Shown here: positions 14,583-15,192 of the stretch, in pieces
Numbering within the stretch: position 1 is the stretch's first letter
Layout: the number at the start of each line of letters is the position of its first letter
Source: Ruminococcus sp.
Lineage (GTDB): Bacteria; Bacillota; Clostridia; Oscillospirales; Ruminococcaceae
Length of the DNA: 15,192 nt
NCBI GenBank assembly: GCA_003446315.1
Contig: DMBA01000185.1
Span: 1-15,192, forward strand
Reading direction: 5' to 3'
Made by a program: the position numbers and the translations under genes
The notes under the pieces: generated by a model
What the model saw: the letters and a program-made list of their open reading frames with translations, nothing else
Database searches by the model: none
What the model was told of the DNA's origin: nothing

Positions 14583-14624
14583 AAAAAATGCGCTGTTCCG
14601 GTCTTCGGGACCGAAAAAGCGCAT
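14583..14624 (-). terminator. Riboswitch-associated intrinsic terminator (expression platform)
   Basis: On the minus strand TGCGCT (14623-14618) pairs with AGCGCA (14594-14589) and CGGTC with GACCG around a CCGAA loop, followed by TTTTTTATTT. It lies between the cobalamin aptamer and the first gene, 86 nt before its ATG, so early termination when ligand is bound would turn the whole operon off. Confidence 0.85.
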
Positions 14625-14639
14625 CATCAAAACGCCCTG

Positions 14640-14830
14640 CATGCAGATTCATACATGCGGGATGTCCTGACGGAAAACATTTCTCTGTCCCAAAAATGCG
14701 AGCTGCAAACAGCTCTGTCCGTGTCTGCATACGGGAGCATTCCGACTTTACGGCAGTGGCAGCTGCGACGGATTTTCACCGTGCTTCCCTCTCAATTCAC
14801 AAGAAAACCGTGAATCCGTATACACAAATT
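14640..14830 (-). ncRNA. Cobalamin riboswitch (leader aptamer)
   Basis: Read on the minus strand, GGGAAGCACGGTGAAAATCC followed by GTCGCAGCTGCCACTG (plus coordinates about 14753-14788) matches the conserved cobalamin (B12-box) core GGGAA-n-GGTG-n-AA-n-TCC ... C-n-G ... GC-n-ACTG. Upstream, ATTCAC/GTGAAT forms a stem, and downstream AGTCGGAATGCTCCC resembles the 3' part of the core. Further stems (CCCGCATG with CATGCAGGG, one bulge) could form the distal arm used for kissing-loop contact. The boundaries are approximate. Known members bind adenosyl- or other cobalamins and repress downstream uptake or synthesis genes. Confidence 0.87.
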
Positions 14831-14841
14831 AAACTAAAAAC

Positions 14842-14870
14842 ATTATAACACAAAGCAACTGCATTGTCAA
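14842..14870 (-). promoter_or_regulatory. Consensus sigma-A promoter of the B12 operon
   Basis: Read on the minus strand, TTGACA (14870-14865), a 17-bp spacer and TATAAT (14847-14842) match the sigma-A consensus at all twelve positions. Transcription would begin near 14835, giving a leader of about 340 nt that carries the riboswitch. A promoter this strong suggests control is mostly through the riboswitch rather than initiation. Confidence 0.92.
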
Positions 14871-14887
14871 GCATTCACCGCACCGCA

Positions 14888-14925
14888 AAACAGCGCACAC
14901 CGCAGGTTTTCCCTACGGTGTGCGC
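14888..14925 (-). terminator. Hairpin terminator of the upstream LPXTG gene
   Basis: A perfect 10-bp stem, GCGCACACCG (14893-14902) with CGGTGTGCGC (14916-14925), and a 13-nt loop. On the minus strand it continues TGTTTTGCGG, a short T-run. It lies 38 nt past the stop at 14963 and just before the -35 of the B12 promoter, so it insulates the operon from read-through. Confidence 0.75.
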
Positions 14926-14962
14926 CAGCTGATGCGCTCTCCTTTACCCCTCTCGTTTGCAG

Positions 14963-15192
14963 TTACTTTTCATCTGTGAAAAGTCCGGAGCGCTTCAGCG
15001 CATAATATCCTGTTCCGGTCACGGCACATGTGCCAAGCAGAACAAGCAAGCCTGTCAGATCATTGTTTCCGGTCTGCGGCAGATCTTCTGTCGGAGCTGC
15101 AATGCCTGTTTCTGCCGGTGCGGTCGTTGTGCCCTGATCGACCGGTGCTGTGGTCAGTCCGCTTGCCGTTGTACCGATATAATACGGATCTG
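14963..15192 (-). CDS. Second LPXTG-anchored surface protein, C-terminal part only
   Basis: Frame open to the window end, stopping at TAA 14963-14965. The visible 75 or so residues hold a Thr/Ala/Pro-rich stalk and the sorting signal LPQTG, then NNDLTGLLVLLGTCAVTGTG, a hydrophobic helix, YALKRSGLF and a short charged tail. The sorting signal and following helix differ at few positions from those of the 455-aa protein downstream, so both are likely substrates of the same sortase and may be paralogues. The ectodomain is outside the window and its function cannot be judged. Confidence 0.88.
   Translation of the reverse strand, partial: DPYYIGTTASGLTTAPVDQGTTTAPAETGIAAPTEDLPQTGNNDLTGLLVLLGTCAVTGTGYYALKRSGLFTDEK

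Noticed and set aside
1..15192. tRNA, attachment site, integrase or insertion sequence marking the phage block edges
   Set aside because: I saw no tRNA-like cloverleaf, direct repeat pair flanking the block, recombinase or transposase. Absence by eye does not exclude short att sites.

Overview
The window looks like chromosomal DNA of a Gram-positive gut Firmicute, most likely Ruminococcus or a related Oscillospiraceae genus. This is an inference. It rests on two Thr-rich LPQTG-anchored surface proteins, a fused ECF-type double ATPase, a Clostridia-type MazF, strong AGGAGG ribosome binding sites and frequent TTG starts. There are two main blocks facing each other, plus partial genes at both edges. 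No rRNA, tRNA, CRISPR array, insertion sequence, integrase or recombinase was found.

Left edge (1-230, minus): the N-terminal part of a MazF/PemK-type mRNA interferase with no recognisable antitoxin beside it. A 348-bp A/T-richer divergent gap follows.

Plus-strand block (579-7857): a tightly packed phage packaging and head cassette. The order is small terminase, large terminase, portal, major capsid, one or two very small ORFs, prohead-protease-like protein, a head-tail connector-like protein, a tail-terminator/completion-like protein, an unknown 124-aa protein and a baseplate-hub-like protein. Most junctions overlap or are only a few bases long, and every ORF is intact. The block then stops. 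Tape measure, tail tube or sheath, fibres, lysis genes and integration genes are all missing from the window. It is either a domesticated, truncated prophage or a capsid/DNA-packaging element kept for another use.

Minus-strand block (14870 down to 7872): what appears to be a complete vitamin B12 acquisition operon, and the most striking part of the window. A perfect TTGACA-17-TATAAT promoter drives a leader containing a cobalamin-riboswitch core and then a strong intrinsic terminator. Next come an LPXTG-anchored protein with a DUF4430/transcobalamin-beta-like domain, and a membrane-tethered protein with an alpha/alpha-barrel (prenyltransferase-like) ectodomain and a C-terminal DUF4430-like domain. 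These two folds are the ones that make up animal transcobalamin and intrinsic factor. EcfT, a fused EcfA-EcfA' ATPase and an ECF S component of the CbrT-like type follow, and an intrinsic terminator ends the operon. The inferred scheme is that a wall-anchored and a membrane-anchored capture protein collect corrinoid at the surface and pass it to the ECF importer, with the operon shut off when intracellular cobalamin is high.

Right edge (14963-15192, minus): the C-terminal end of a second LPQTG surface protein, whose sorting tail is nearly the same as that of the first. It ends in its own hairpin terminator just upstream of the B12 operon promoter.
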